Below are positions 8,429-17,331 of a stretch of 64,000 bases of DNA, in pieces. Both the position numbers and the translations under genes were made by a program. Below the pieces are notes generated by a model. That model searched no databases and had not been told where the DNA came from. It saw only the letters and a program-made list of their open reading frames with translations. The number at the start of each line of letters is the position of its first letter. Positions within the stretch are counted from its first letter, which is position 1. The stretch is from Vicinamibacterales bacterium (lineage in GTDB: Bacteria > Acidobacteriota > Vicinamibacteria > Vicinamibacterales > UBA8438), in NCBI GenBank assembly GCA_958296065.1, contig CATQHX010000020.1:1-64000 (forward strand), in the 5' to 3' direction.

Positions 8429-10950
8429 GACTGCGCTCTCCTCATCAGGAACGGGTCACTCTTGACGATGCCGAGAATGACGGTCTGGAATCGGTAGTCG
8501 TCGGCCGCCGCCTCCCGCACGATGCGGCGCAGCGTCGGCATGTCGTAGGCCTCGAGCCCGCGGCCGAGGGCGTAGGTCATCAGCTTCTCGGTCACGGTAG
8601 TGACGAACTGCTCGGCGTTGTCGGCCAGCGCCTGCCGCATCTGGGCGACATCGCCGAAGGCCCGGCCGTCGGGCAGCACACCGGACGGATCGATCGTGTT
8701 GAACGACTCGTCGACCTCGCGCCAGCGGCCGATCGCGTCGAAGTTCTCCAGCGCGAATCCGGTCGGGTCGATCATCGAGTGGCAGGCCGAGCAGGCCGGA
8801 TTGTTGCGGTGCGCCTCCATGCGCGCGCGCACCGTCGGCCGCCGCGCCTGGGTCCTCTGATCGTTCAGGGCCGGGATGTTCGGCGGCGGGTCCGGCGGCG
8901 GCGTGCCCAGCAGGTTGTCCAGAATCCACTTGCCGCGCAGCACCGGCGACGTGCGGATGGCGTGCGACGTCAGGGTCAGGATGCTGCCGTGGCCCAGGAT
9001 GCCGCGCCGGTTGCCATCGGCGGGCAGATCGACGCGCCGGAAGTGGCTGCCGGTCACCCCCGGCATCCCGTAGTGCTCGGCCAGCCGCTCGTTCAGGAAC
9101 GTGTAGTCGGCGGTCAGCAGCTCGACCATGCCGCGGTCGTCGCGCACGATGCGGTCGACGAAGAGCTCGGTCTCGCGCAGCATGCTCTGGCGCAGCGACT
9201 CGTCGAAGGCGACCGAGAACGGATCGCCGGGCCGCACGGTCGTCTCCAGGTTGCGGAGCTGCAGCCACTGCGCCGCGAAGTTGGTGGTCAGCGTCTCCGA
9301 GCGCCGGTCGGCCACCATCCGGCGCACCTGCCGCTCCAGCTCGTCCGGGTCGCTCAGGCGGCCCTGCTCGGCCGCCTCGAGCAACTCGTCGTCCGGGATG
9401 CTGCTCCACAGGAAGAACGACAGCCGCGAGGCGAGTTCCAGATCCGGGACGCGGTACGGCTTGCCCGGCGCCGCGCGGACCGGGTCGGACTCGATGCGGT
9501 AGAGGAACTCGGGGCTCACGAGCAGACGGCGGATGGCCAGCTCGACGCCGTCCTCGAAGCTCCCGTCGCGGCGCCCCTGCGCGTAGAAGTCCAGCAGCAC
9601 CTGCATTTCGGCGGCGGTGACAGGGCGGCGATAGGCGCGGCGCGCCAAGCTCGCCAGGATCTCGTGGGCGCACGACGCCTCGGCCGCGGCATCCGCCGGA
9701 CCGCAGGTGAAGATCCGCTCACGCGACGGGGTCTCGGTCACGCCGGAGCCGCCGTAGGGGCCGGTGATCGTCACGCTGCGCACGAAGGGCTGCTGCCCGG
9801 CCAGGCCGCCGGCGTTGCCGGCCACCCGCGGGTTCGGGAACGGCTCGCGCACCCGCTCGACCAGCGCGGACGGTTTCTTGAAGAAGGTGACGCCCACCTC
9901 GCGCGGCCCGGCCGCGACGGGCATCCGGAAGTCCACCGTGGACGCCTGCGCGTACATGCTGGCCGGCGCGCCGTCCCGTTGCGGGCCCAGGGTAATCAGC
10001 TTCACCGGCTCGCCGTCCAGCGTCACCTCCAGGTCGTGGTTCTCGCGCAGTCCCCGCGTGCCGTTCAGCTCGATCCGCACGTCGTACTCGGCGTCCCGTG
10101 GGAACAGGTGCCCGATGTGGAGGCCGCCGCGGGTGCCGAACGGCAGCGCTTCGACACGTCCGTGCTGCGGCAGATCCTGCGCCGCCTCGTAGGTGTCGGC
10201 CGACATCGCGGGCGGCGGGCTGCCGACGGCCAGCCGGCTGATGGTCCGCGCCGCGGCGAGGTAGCGCTCCATCAGCGACTGCGACATCCTCAGGAGGCCG
10301 CCGATGTTGTCGAAGCCGAAGCTCGCGTCGTCGGCCGGCAGGAAATCGTCCGCGTCGATCTCCACCGCCAGCAGGTCGCGAATGGCGTTGGTGTACTCGG
10401 TGCGGTTCAGGCGGTGGAAGGTCGCCGTTCGGCCCGGATCGCGCGTGGCCTCCCAGGCCCCGTCGAGCTCGCCTTCGAGCCAGGTCAGGAACGCCTCGAG
10501 CTCGTCCGCCGGGGGTCGCGGCCGGCCGGCCGGCGGCATGACCCCACCGCGCAACTTGCGGACCACCTTCTCCCACGACTCGGCGTGGCTGCCCACCTCG
10601 GACAGATCGAGCGTGTCGAGGGTGAGGCCGACCGCGCGGAGCTGGCCAACCAGCGGCGAGGCGGCGCGGCCCCGGCCGCTCACCATCTGCTCGTTGTGGC
10701 AGGTAGCGCAGTAGCGGTCGAGCAGCGCACGGTGGGCGGCGCTGTCGTCAGATCGCGAGGTGGCGGCCTCCCCCGGCTCCGGCCCCGCCGGTGCCGCGGA
10801 CTCGGCGCCGGCCTCGGCCGACGGCTCCTGCGCAGCCAACGCCGTGGAAATCACCCCGCCGACCGCAAGCGCGACCACCGACAATAGCAACCCGACACTG
10901 GTCTTTGTCACGAAGGCGCACCTCACCCGCTGGGTTCTCGAACCTCGCAT
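8425..10950 (-). CDS. DUF1592/DUF1588/DUF1585 secreted cytochrome protein, copy 1
   Basis: 841 residues if ATG 10950 is used; GTG at 10911 with a GAGGTG stretch upstream is a good alternative start just before the signal peptide. Parts in order: signal peptide, haem motif DRYCATCHNEQ (PSCyt1-like), DUF1587 (FHRLNRTEYTNAIRDLL), a beta-rich middle, DUF1595 (ILASLARRAYRRPV), DUF1592 (SRLSFFLWSSIPDDELL), DUF1588 (LTLTSHAIRTSPVLRGKWIL, ACSACHSMIDPTGFALENF) and DUF1585 (VTEKLMTYALGRGLEAYDMP). The CSACH in DUF1588 could be a second haem site. Coupled to the DUF1552 gene by an ATGA overlap, so the two products are probably made in fixed ratio and act together in the periplasm. Confidence 0.9.
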   Translation of the reverse strand: MRGSRTQRVRCAFVTKTSVGLLLSVVALAVGGVISTALAAQEPSAEAGAESAAPAGPEPGEAATSRSDDSAAHRALLDRYCATCHNEQMVSGRGRAASPLVGQLRAVGLTLDTLDLSEVGSHAESWEKVVRKLRGGVMPPAGRPRPPADELEAFLTWLEGELDGAWEATRDPGRTATFHRLNRTEYTNAIRDLLAVEIDADDFLPADDASFGFDNIGGLLRMSQSLMERYLAAARTISRLAVGSPPPAMSADTYEAAQDLPQHGRVEALPFGTRGGLHIGHLFPRDAEYDVRIELNGTRGLRENHDLEVTLDGEPVKLITLGPQRDGAPASMYAQASTVDFRMPVAAGPREVGVTFFKKPSALVERVREPFPNPRVAGNAGGLAGQQPFVRSVTITGPYGGSGVTETPSRERIFTCGPADAAAEASCAHEILASLARRAYRRPVTAAEMQVLLDFYAQGRRDGSFEDGVELAIRRLLVSPEFLYRIESDPVRAAPGKPYRVPDLELASRLSFFLWSSIPDDELLEAAEQGRLSDPDELERQVRRMVADRRSETLTTNFAAQWLQLRNLETTVRPGDPFSVAFDESLRQSMLRETELFVDRIVRDDRGMVELLTADYTFLNERLAEHYGMPGVTGSHFRRVDLPADGNRRGILGHGSILTLTSHAIRTSPVLRGKWILDNLLGTPPPDPPPNIPALNDQRTQARRPTVRARMEAHRNNPACSACHSMIDPTGFALENFDAIGRWREVDESFNTIDPSGVLPDGRAFGDVAQMRQALADNAEQFVTTVTEKLMTYALGRGLEAYDMPTLRRIVREAAADDYRFQTVILGIVKSDPFLMRRAQS

Positions 10951-10976
10951 GCTATTGGTTGGCTGCCGGACTGTCA

Positions 10977-11111
10977 ATGACTACCAGATCCGGCCGGACA
11001 GGCCGACGGCTCTCCGTCCCGAGGCACCGCGAACTGGGTCGAGGCCTCCTCAGGGCGTTGATTCGCGACGCCGGCCTGACGCGGGAGGAATTCCTCGATC
11101 TCCTCCGCTGA
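10977..11111 (+). pseudogene. HicA toxin C-terminal remnant
   Basis: A short open stretch whose translation contains LSVPRHRELGRGLLRALIRD followed by AGLTREEFLDLLR. This matches the C-terminal half of HicA/YcfA mRNA-interferase toxins (VPxHxxL..GLLRxILRQAGLxxEEFxxLL). The N-terminal part with the catalytic His (GSH) is missing and no HicB is next to it, so it is a dead fragment. It begins right against the start region of the divergent DUF1592 gene. Confidence 0.6.
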
Positions 11112-11196
11112 CCGTTGGACCGGCGCAAGGAACGCGGCCCATGGGTCGCGGTGGGGATCAGCTCCGAACTTGTCCGGTGATACGCTCGTACCGAAC

Positions 11197-11811
11197 ATGG
11201 CGCTGACACGACGATCGGTGATCAAGGGCGCCGGTGCGGCGGGCTCGCTGCTGCTCGCCGGGCGACTCCCGATGTGGGCCGGGGCGGAGCAACCGGACAT
11301 GCCGCCGGCGCCGCGCGACTACGTAAACCTGTCGTCCGCGCTGCTCGGCGTCGAGCCGGCCGTCCTGGAGCCGGCGCCCCGGCCCGGCATGGCGCCGCTC
11401 GCCGACACGTTTCATGCGCTATGCGACGAGGCCGCCCCCGACGCACTCGTTGCGTTGCTGGCCGAGTACGGCCGGGCCGCGGCCGCCGGCACCGCTCCGC
11501 CGCAGGCCGCGCAACGGCTGCTGGAGAACGAAGGGAGCCCGCGGTCCGACGGCGTGGGCGCGCTGGCTCGCCTGACGATGCTGATGTGGCTCTACGGCAT
11601 CTGGTACGGCGGGATGGAGACGACCCGCATGCCGGGCTCGGCCGCCTTGCTGGTTCCCGATCACCGAACCGACGTCGTCGTCTCCGTCCACGCCTACCGG
11701 AACGCCTGGATCTGGCGCTTCGCGCAGACGAGCCCCGCCGGGGTCGCCGGCGCGCCCGGCAACTGGTCGGAGCGGCCCCGCGATCTCGCGGAGTTCCTGC
11801 GCGAGGCCTGA
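11197..11811 (+). CDS. Tat-exported small subunit of a GMC dehydrogenase complex
   Basis: 204 residues from ATG at 11197; the frame opens 27 bases earlier. The N-terminus LTRRSVIKGAGAAGSLLLAG is a Tat signal. The rest is alpha-helical with LSSALLGVEPAVLEP at its start, as in gluconate 2-dehydrogenase subunit 3 / sorbitol dehydrogenase small-subunit proteins, which carry the large flavoprotein through the Tat pathway. It is followed 36 bases later by the GMC oxidoreductase gene. No cytochrome c subunit gene is adjacent, so the electron acceptor must be encoded elsewhere or be one of the window's other cytochromes. Confidence 0.82.
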   Translation: MALTRRSVIKGAGAAGSLLLAGRLPMWAGAEQPDMPPAPRDYVNLSSALLGVEPAVLEPAPRPGMAPLADTFHALCDEAAPDALVALLAEYGRAAAAGTAPPQAAQRLLENEGSPRSDGVGALARLTMLMWLYGIWYGGMETTRMPGSAALLVPDHRTDVVVSVHAYRNAWIWRFAQTSPAGVAGAPGNWSERPRDLAEFLREA

Positions 11812-11847
11812 CGCCCCGGCCGAAGCACACGCCGCCCCACTTTCCCC

Positions 11848-13677
11848 ATGCGCACGACACGACAAGAACGCTACGACGCGGTCATCGTCGGCTCCGGCTT
11901 CGCCGGCGCCAACATCGCCTGGCTGCTCGCCCGGGCCGGGAAGCGCGTGCTGATCCTCGAAGCCGGACCGGGTCTCGACACCTCGCACGGCGATCTGCTC
12001 GAGCGCTATCTGCTGGCCACGATCAAGACGCCGACGGCTCCCTATCCGCCGGACGCCGGCGCTCTCGATCCGAGCCGCACCAACGCACCGCGGCCGACCA
12101 CCGAGGCGCTGCTGTTCGCATGGAACGACCCTGCCCGGTCGTACCTGGAGTACGCGCCCGGGTCTCTGCCGTTCGGGAGCACCTCCGAGCGCCTCGCCGG
12201 CGGGACCGGGAACCACTGGATGGGCACCGCAATCCGCATGGACGGCGCCGACTTCTCATTGCAATCCGCCTACGGGCACGGCCTCGACTGGCCGCTCGGC
12301 TACGACGACCTCGAACCGTACTACGGGCAGGCCGAACAGCTCCTCGGCGTCGCCGGCGACCGGGCCGAACAGGAGGAGGTCAACGACATCCCCTACGGGG
12401 CGGGCTACGACTACCCGCAGGGGCCGATCCCGCCCTCCCACGGAGATCGGATCTTCCGTGCGCACGTGGACGGTGCGGCGATCACGGCCGACTCGCCGGC
12501 CGCCGCCCGCACCACGTCTACGCCGGCGGGCCGCAATTCCGGGCCGTTCATGAACCGGAGCCCCTGCCGCGGCAGCACGAGCTGCACGCCGATCTGTCCG
12601 GTTCGGGCCAAGTACGACCCGCGGGAAGCGCTGCGGATGGCGCTCGACACCGGCCGCGTCGAGCTACGGGCGAAGGCGGTGGTCGATGCGGTTCACGTCG
12701 ACGAGGGCGGCGCGGTGACCGGCCTCCACTACCTGACCTATGACGACGTCTCCGTCCCGGCCGCCAGCGGGCGAACCGGAGAGGGGGTCGCCACCGGCGG
12801 CGTCTACGTGCTGGCCGCACACGCCATCGAGAACGCGCGCATCCTGTTGAACACCGAGCGGGCTACCGGCCGGCGCGTCGCCAACTCCTCGGGCCTGGTC
12901 GGGCGGCACCTGATGGACCATCCGGTCTATCTCGCCTGGGGTCTGATGCCGGCCGCGAGCCCCTTCTACGGCTACCGTGGGCCGCAGTCGACTTCCGGGA
13001 TCGAGACGTTCCGGAATGGTTCGTTCCGTCGCCGGCGGGCCGCCTGGCGCATCGAGATCGGGAACGGCGGCTGGACCTGGCCGATCGGGGATCCGTACGT
13101 GACCGGTGCCGACTTCGTGTATGGCCGCAACGACAGCGGCTTGAATCCGGAGCGGCGCATCCTCGCGCACCGAGACTACATTTCGACCGTCAACGCCCTT
13201 CTCACGCGTCAGTTCCGCCTCGCGTTCCTCGTCGAGCAGGAAGCGGACCCGTCCAACCGGGTCGAGCTGTCCGACACCTGGACGGACAACCTGGGCATCC
13301 CGCGCCCGCGCATCCACTATGGCCTCTCGGACTACGTGCGGGCCGGCTTCGCCTCGGCGCGCGCCGCGACGGAACGGATCGTGGAGCTGCTCGGCGCGAC
13401 GGAGCACACCGTGACCAGCGCCGAGGCTCCCACGGCGTTCCGCCACGACGGCCAGGACTACAACTACCGCGGTGCAGGACACATGTGCGGCACGCACATC
13501 ATGGGCCCGGCGCCGTCGAACTCGGTCGTCGACGCCTCACAGCGGACCTGGGACCACCCCAACCTGTATCTCGCCGGCTGCGGATCCATGCCCAGCGTCG
13601 GCACGCAGAACCCCACCCTCACCATGCTCGCGCTGACCTGCCGCACGGCGGACGACATCCTGGCCCGGCTGGCGTAG
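11848..13677 (+). CDS. GMC-family FAD oxidoreductase, large subunit
   Basis: 609 residues without its own signal peptide, fitting piggy-back export with the Tat subunit upstream. FAD-binding: VIVGSGFAGANIAWLLARAG at about 12-31 (GxGxxG) and LILEAGPG; the GMC signature GGTGNHWMG near residue 113; a cysteine-containing segment SPCRGSTSCTPICP. The C-terminal catalytic region has HMCGTHIMG and a second conserved stretch NPTLTMLALTCRTADDI. This is the pattern of membrane-associated sugar or alcohol dehydrogenases (gluconate, sorbitol, fructose dehydrogenase type). It should oxidise a sugar or alcohol in the periplasm; the substrate cannot be predicted. Confidence 0.9.
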   Translation: MRTTRQERYDAVIVGSGFAGANIAWLLARAGKRVLILEAGPGLDTSHGDLLERYLLATIKTPTAPYPPDAGALDPSRTNAPRPTTEALLFAWNDPARSYLEYAPGSLPFGSTSERLAGGTGNHWMGTAIRMDGADFSLQSAYGHGLDWPLGYDDLEPYYGQAEQLLGVAGDRAEQEEVNDIPYGAGYDYPQGPIPPSHGDRIFRAHVDGAAITADSPAAARTTSTPAGRNSGPFMNRSPCRGSTSCTPICPVRAKYDPREALRMALDTGRVELRAKAVVDAVHVDEGGAVTGLHYLTYDDVSVPAASGRTGEGVATGGVYVLAAHAIENARILLNTERATGRRVANSSGLVGRHLMDHPVYLAWGLMPAASPFYGYRGPQSTSGIETFRNGSFRRRRAAWRIEIGNGGWTWPIGDPYVTGADFVYGRNDSGLNPERRILAHRDYISTVNALLTRQFRLAFLVEQEADPSNRVELSDTWTDNLGIPRPRIHYGLSDYVRAGFASARAATERIVELLGATEHTVTSAEAPTAFRHDGQDYNYRGAGHMCGTHIMGPAPSNSVVDASQRTWDHPNLYLAGCGSMPSVGTQNPTLTMLALTCRTADDILARLA

Positions 13678-13693
13678 GCTACGCTGCATCGTC

Positions 13694-14131
13694 ATGGGTG
13701 CGTTCAAGGTCGACTGCGAGTTGCAGGAGCTCACCGGGAAGCAGCCGCCGGTGAGCATCGCCGACGTGATGGTGGACACCGGCTCCGAATACACCTGGCT
13801 GCCGGAGAGACTGCTGGCACAGGCGGGAGTCGGGGTCAGCAAGAGGGACCTCGCGTTCGTCATGGCGAACGGCACCCGGATCACGCGTGACGTCGGCTAC
13901 GCGTACTTGCGCAGCAGCGGCTTCGAGACCGTCGACGAGGTGGTGTTCGCGCGACCGGGCGATCTGCGCCTGCTCGGTGCGCGCACGATCGAGGGATTCG
14001 CCGCCCTGGTCGACGCGCGCCGAAAACGCCTCGTCGCCTCCGGCCCCCTGCCCGTGGCGTCGGTTCGCGTGACCGCTCGCCCTGGAGGATCGTCGACACG
14101 CCGGAAAGGCCCGCATCCGGTCGAGATATGA
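13694..14131 (+). CDS. Retropepsin-like aspartic protease
   Basis: 145 residues starting 16 bases after the GMC gene. It contains one active-site motif, VMVDTGSEYTWLPERLL (DTG with flanking hydrophobics), followed by GVSKRDLAFVMANGTRITRD and a flap-like beta segment, as in the clan AA retropepsin-like proteases of bacteria, which dimerise to form one active site. The last 30 residues are basic and low in structure. No signal peptide. Its role is not indicated by context. Confidence 0.75.
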   Translation: MGAFKVDCELQELTGKQPPVSIADVMVDTGSEYTWLPERLLAQAGVGVSKRDLAFVMANGTRITRDVGYAYLRSSGFETVDEVVFARPGDLRLLGARTIEGFAALVDARRKRLVASGPLPVASVRVTARPGGSSTRRKGPHPVEI

Positions 14132-14255
14132 GGATACGCGGGTCGGGTCCAAAATCGCTCCAGTGTGCTCGAAGGCACCTGATGGCGGCGCCGAGAGCTA
14201 CGTCCGGAGCGGCGTCGACGTCCGAGCCTGGCGGGACCGGGTGTGAGCGACCAAC

Positions 14256-14702
14256 TCACCGATGAGTCTCGCCGAGTGGCCGGTCTCGCCACTGTTCGTA
14301 TGACAGCCAGAGCTCGACTCGCCCGGCTTTCCGCTCCCAATGGCGCGGTTGTGGGCGGTACACTTTGGCGATGAACGGGCGCGCCTGTTGCTTCGCGAAT
14401 CGTTCCACCCTGGCGACACTGTTGACAAAGTTGCGCGCCAGCATCCCGTGGGAAACCGTTCCAACCACCCACAAGAAAAAGACCGATCCCGGCCCGCATC
14501 ACCGCGGCCTGCTCGTTCGGTCGGTAGCGATGCGCTTGTCCTTCGACAGGACGAACCAACCGTTGCGCCCAACGGCGGGCAACCACTCGACGTCCTTGGT
14601 GTCGTGTGGAAAATGCGCGCCGTGCGTTTCGATCGAGAGGCCGGCTTCCGACAGGACTCGAGGAAACAGCGCGCCCAGGTCGCGGTCGGTGAAGAAAACC
14701 AC
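14256..14702 (-). pseudogene. VapC45-like PIN toxin with two compensating indels
   Basis: From GTG at 14702 the frame reads FFTDRDLGALFPRVLSEAGL, then NGWFVLSKDKRI, the pattern of PIN-like (DUF5615/VapC45) toxins. The frame then breaks: after KDKRI the coherent sequence continues as YRPNEQAAVMRAGIGLFLV in another frame, and then returns to the first frame as VGTVSHGMLARNFVNSVARV to a stop at 14256. A missing base at ATCGC (about 14530) and an extra G at GTGGGTG (about 14475) explain this. Without both corrections translation ends at a TGA near 14499. The antitoxin ends two bases upstream. Either a decayed toxin or assembly errors in short homopolymers. Confidence 0.7.
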
Positions 14703-14704
14703 GG

Positions 14705-15370
14705 TCAGGCCGCTTGGTCGTACACTATCGCGGCCTCGACCTGTTCGGTGGAGAGCTCGTAGTCCTGTGCTATGTCGTCAATCGTCTCCCCGGCATCCAC
14801 GCGATCTACGATCGCCGCGGTCGAGATGCCGCGACCGAAGATAACGGGACGACCGAAGGCTATCCACGGATCCATGACGATGGCGTCGTGGTCCGTCTTC
14901 GAAACGGACAACCGAATCGGGAGGTTCAGCTCGTCGTAGGTGATCCGCCGGAGACAATCCTTGAGCAGTCTCGCCATGGCCAACTGACCCGACCTGTTCA
15001 GATTGATGAGCTCGCCGTACTTGCTCAGAAACAGGTCTCCGGCCGCCGTGCGCAATTCACCGCTGAGGAGAATCCTCTCAACTTGACACTTCCGCCCCGC
15101 AAACTCAATCGCTTCACGCGCGTTTCCGATGGACACGCCGTGCCGAGTCCGGAGGGCGCGCAGGGCGTACGCCTCGACCACGTTGTTGAACGAAAGGCGG
15201 GTAGGGTTATCGACCGGCGCTTCGATGAGGGGTCGGAACGGCGAACGCCCAACGACCCAGGTTCGGAGCGTCTGGCCTGGAATCCGCAGGTATCGCGCGG
15301 CCTCGGCCACCGTGTAGGCAGGATCATCGCGCGGATCACACTGCCCGAAGATGCTCGACCGTGCGGTCAA
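14705..15370 (-). CDS. VapB45-like antitoxin with HTH and DUF433
   Basis: 221 residues. The N-terminus has a MerR-like helix-turn-helix (AYTVAEAARYLRIPGQTLRTW) and the C-terminus a DUF433 domain (IVMDPWIAFGRPVIFGRGIS, IVDRVDAGETIDDIAQDYEL). This two-domain order is known for VapB45-type antitoxins encoded just before a PIN-like VapC45 toxin, which is exactly the layout here (stop at 14705, toxin GTG at 14702). The antitoxin frame is intact whereas the toxin frame is broken. Confidence 0.82.
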   Translation of the reverse strand: MTARSSIFGQCDPRDDPAYTVAEAARYLRIPGQTLRTWVVGRSPFRPLIEAPVDNPTRLSFNNVVEAYALRALRTRHGVSIGNAREAIEFAGRKCQVERILLSGELRTAAGDLFLSKYGELINLNRSGQLAMARLLKDCLRRITYDELNLPIRLSVSKTDHDAIVMDPWIAFGRPVIFGRGISTAAIVDRVDAGETIDDIAQDYELSTEQVEAAIVYDQAA

Positions 15371-15564
15371 CGAAAACCCCTCCGAACCTCGTTCCCCGAC
15401 GGGCGCCGGGCCGCCCCCAACCCTGGCCCGCAGACCGCGACACCACGCCGGATCAGCGAGGATGCGGGCACTCCTGCCACTTGCGAATACTGTAACCCGA
15501 TTGGGGCTCGTGCACGGCTACGGCCCAATCCGGCCGGAAATGCTGGTCGACGGGCGATGACGAG

Positions 15565-17331
15565 CTACAGCTCGGGCTGCCGGCCGCAGCGGGCCGCCAG
15601 CTCCCAGTCTCCGCTCTCGGCATGCCGCCAGTAGCGGATCGCCGGGAGCGCCGGCGCGTCGTCGTACGGATCGATCCGCACGAAGCCGTAGCACGGCGCG
15701 AGGTTCTCGGGCCGCAGCCTGTTCAGCAGATCTGCATCCGAAAGACCGTGCTCGGCCTGCAGGCGCCCGAACTGCACCGGTGTCATGGTCCGCTGCCAGG
15801 GGCCGCCGTTGACGATCACCGGCGAGAGGGCGCCACGTACGGGAGAGAAGCCGTCGACGATGACGGTACGACCCAGGCGGGTCAGCTCCAGGACGCTTTG
15901 CCGCCAGTCGACCAGGTGCGTGTGGTTGTGCACGAACACGGCGATGGGGCGCGCGGTGTCCGGGGCGGCGACCTGAGCCGCCTCCAGACGCTCCCCGTAG
16001 ACCAAGTCGCGCGTCCGCCAGAAGTAGTCGAACAGCCCGCCGCGGCTGTCGGGCAGGCGCGGGCATTCGCGCACCGGCGGCCCCTGCGGGTCGAACTGCG
16101 TGAGCGGCCGTTCGAAGCGCCGGCGGGCCCGCCGCGCCGCCGCGCGGTAGTCGCAGAGGGCGACGAGTTCGTCGTCACCCAGGTCCTCCATCGTCGCCGC
16201 CAGCAGGCCTGCCTCGTGCGCCCGTTGCGCGAGCGGCTTGAAGCGGTCGTCGTTCGGAAGCGAATCCACCAGAAAGGCCGGCCCCTGCGCTCGTACCGCG
16301 TCCAGGTCCCAGGCCGGAGGCTGCACGTCGCCGGCGTCGAGGTCCACCCGGAACTGCTGCCACGGCATCCGGAAGAGGACGTAGCGCAGCAGCTCCGGCG
16401 CAGCCTCGCCGAGATCGGCGGTCCCCTCGGCGGCCAGTCCGTGCGTCAGCCCGGCGCCCTCGTCGGCGAAGTTGTCGATGACCGGATAGCGCCCCTCGTG
16501 ATTGTCGAAGAACGCGTCGACGGCACGTGCCCGCGGCGGTCGTGTCAGGTGCAGGCGGCCGTCCTGCTCGACGAACGGTTCGGGCCACGACTCGAAGCGA
16601 TCGACCCGCCAACCGATCTGGTGGCCATGCTCGACGTATATCTGCCCGTCTTCCGAGCGCCAGGATCCGGCGGCCACCACCGCAACCCGGCTTCCGGGCG
16701 CCCCGAGCGCCTGCTGCACACGCTGCGCCACGGAAGGAAAGAGCAACGCCGCGTCGTGCTCGCCCGGCACGAAGAAGACCCGGTTCGATCCCGAAGTGGC
16801 GAACGCGGCGAGGGCGTCCACCGTGTCCGCGTGCGCCGCGAGCACGCGCTCGACCCGGGCGAGCGCCTCGGACTCGCTGCAGCCGAGCGCAGGATCGTCC
16901 GCCGCGCACGCGCCGTCAGCGAGCCGGTCGAGCTCGAACGTGTCGCCGTTCAGGACGAGATCGGTCGCTCCTCCGCCCTGCGCGTCGAGCGCCGCCAGAA
17001 AGAGCGCGAATTCACCGCCCCAGCGAAAGTCCTCCTCGACACGCCACTCCCCCGTCTCGTCGCGGCCGAGACCCATGTGCAGGTCGGCGATGACCACGAC
17101 AAGTCTGGGCGAACCGTTTCCCTGCCCTGCCGCCAGGATCACCGCAGGCGCCGCCGCCGACCACCAGAGCGGCGCCGTCACCGCCACGCAGGCGAGCGCC
17201 ACCGCCGTGCAGACCGCCAGTGCCATCCCCGCGGGGAACAGGGCCGGCAACGCCGGCGAGGCGTGGTGCGCCGAGCCGCTACGGCGCCGCGGCGAGCGAG
17301 AAGCGGACGATTTCCTCATCGTTGCGTGCAA
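15565..17331 (-). CDS. Membrane-anchored calcineurin-like metallophosphoesterase
   Basis: 588 residues if the first start is used. The Arg-rich N-terminus and hydrophobic segment (MALAVCTAVALACVAV) suggest a signal anchor; ATG at 17226 is an alternative start that would avoid the 53-base overlap with the preceding gene. Metallophosphoesterase motifs are all visible: VVIADLHMG, VLNGDTFEL, VPGEHD, YVEHGHQIG and VFVHNHTHLVD. It is longer than usual phosphoesterases because of inserts between motifs. The active site should lie outside the cytoplasmic membrane. Substrate unknown. Confidence 0.82.
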   Translation of the reverse strand: MHATMRKSSASRSPRRRSGSAHHASPALPALFPAGMALAVCTAVALACVAVTAPLWWSAAAPAVILAAGQGNGSPRLVVVIADLHMGLGRDETGEWRVEEDFRWGGEFALFLAALDAQGGGATDLVLNGDTFELDRLADGACAADDPALGCSESEALARVERVLAAHADTVDALAAFATSGSNRVFFVPGEHDAALLFPSVAQRVQQALGAPGSRVAVVAAGSWRSEDGQIYVEHGHQIGWRVDRFESWPEPFVEQDGRLHLTRPPRARAVDAFFDNHEGRYPVIDNFADEGAGLTHGLAAEGTADLGEAAPELLRYVLFRMPWQQFRVDLDAGDVQPPAWDLDAVRAQGPAFLVDSLPNDDRFKPLAQRAHEAGLLAATMEDLGDDELVALCDYRAAARRARRRFERPLTQFDPQGPPVRECPRLPDSRGGLFDYFWRTRDLVYGERLEAAQVAAPDTARPIAVFVHNHTHLVDWRQSVLELTRLGRTVIVDGFSPVRGALSPVIVNGGPWQRTMTPVQFGRLQAEHGLSDADLLNRLRPENLAPCYGFVRIDPYDDAPALPAIRYWRHAESGDWELAARCGRQPEL

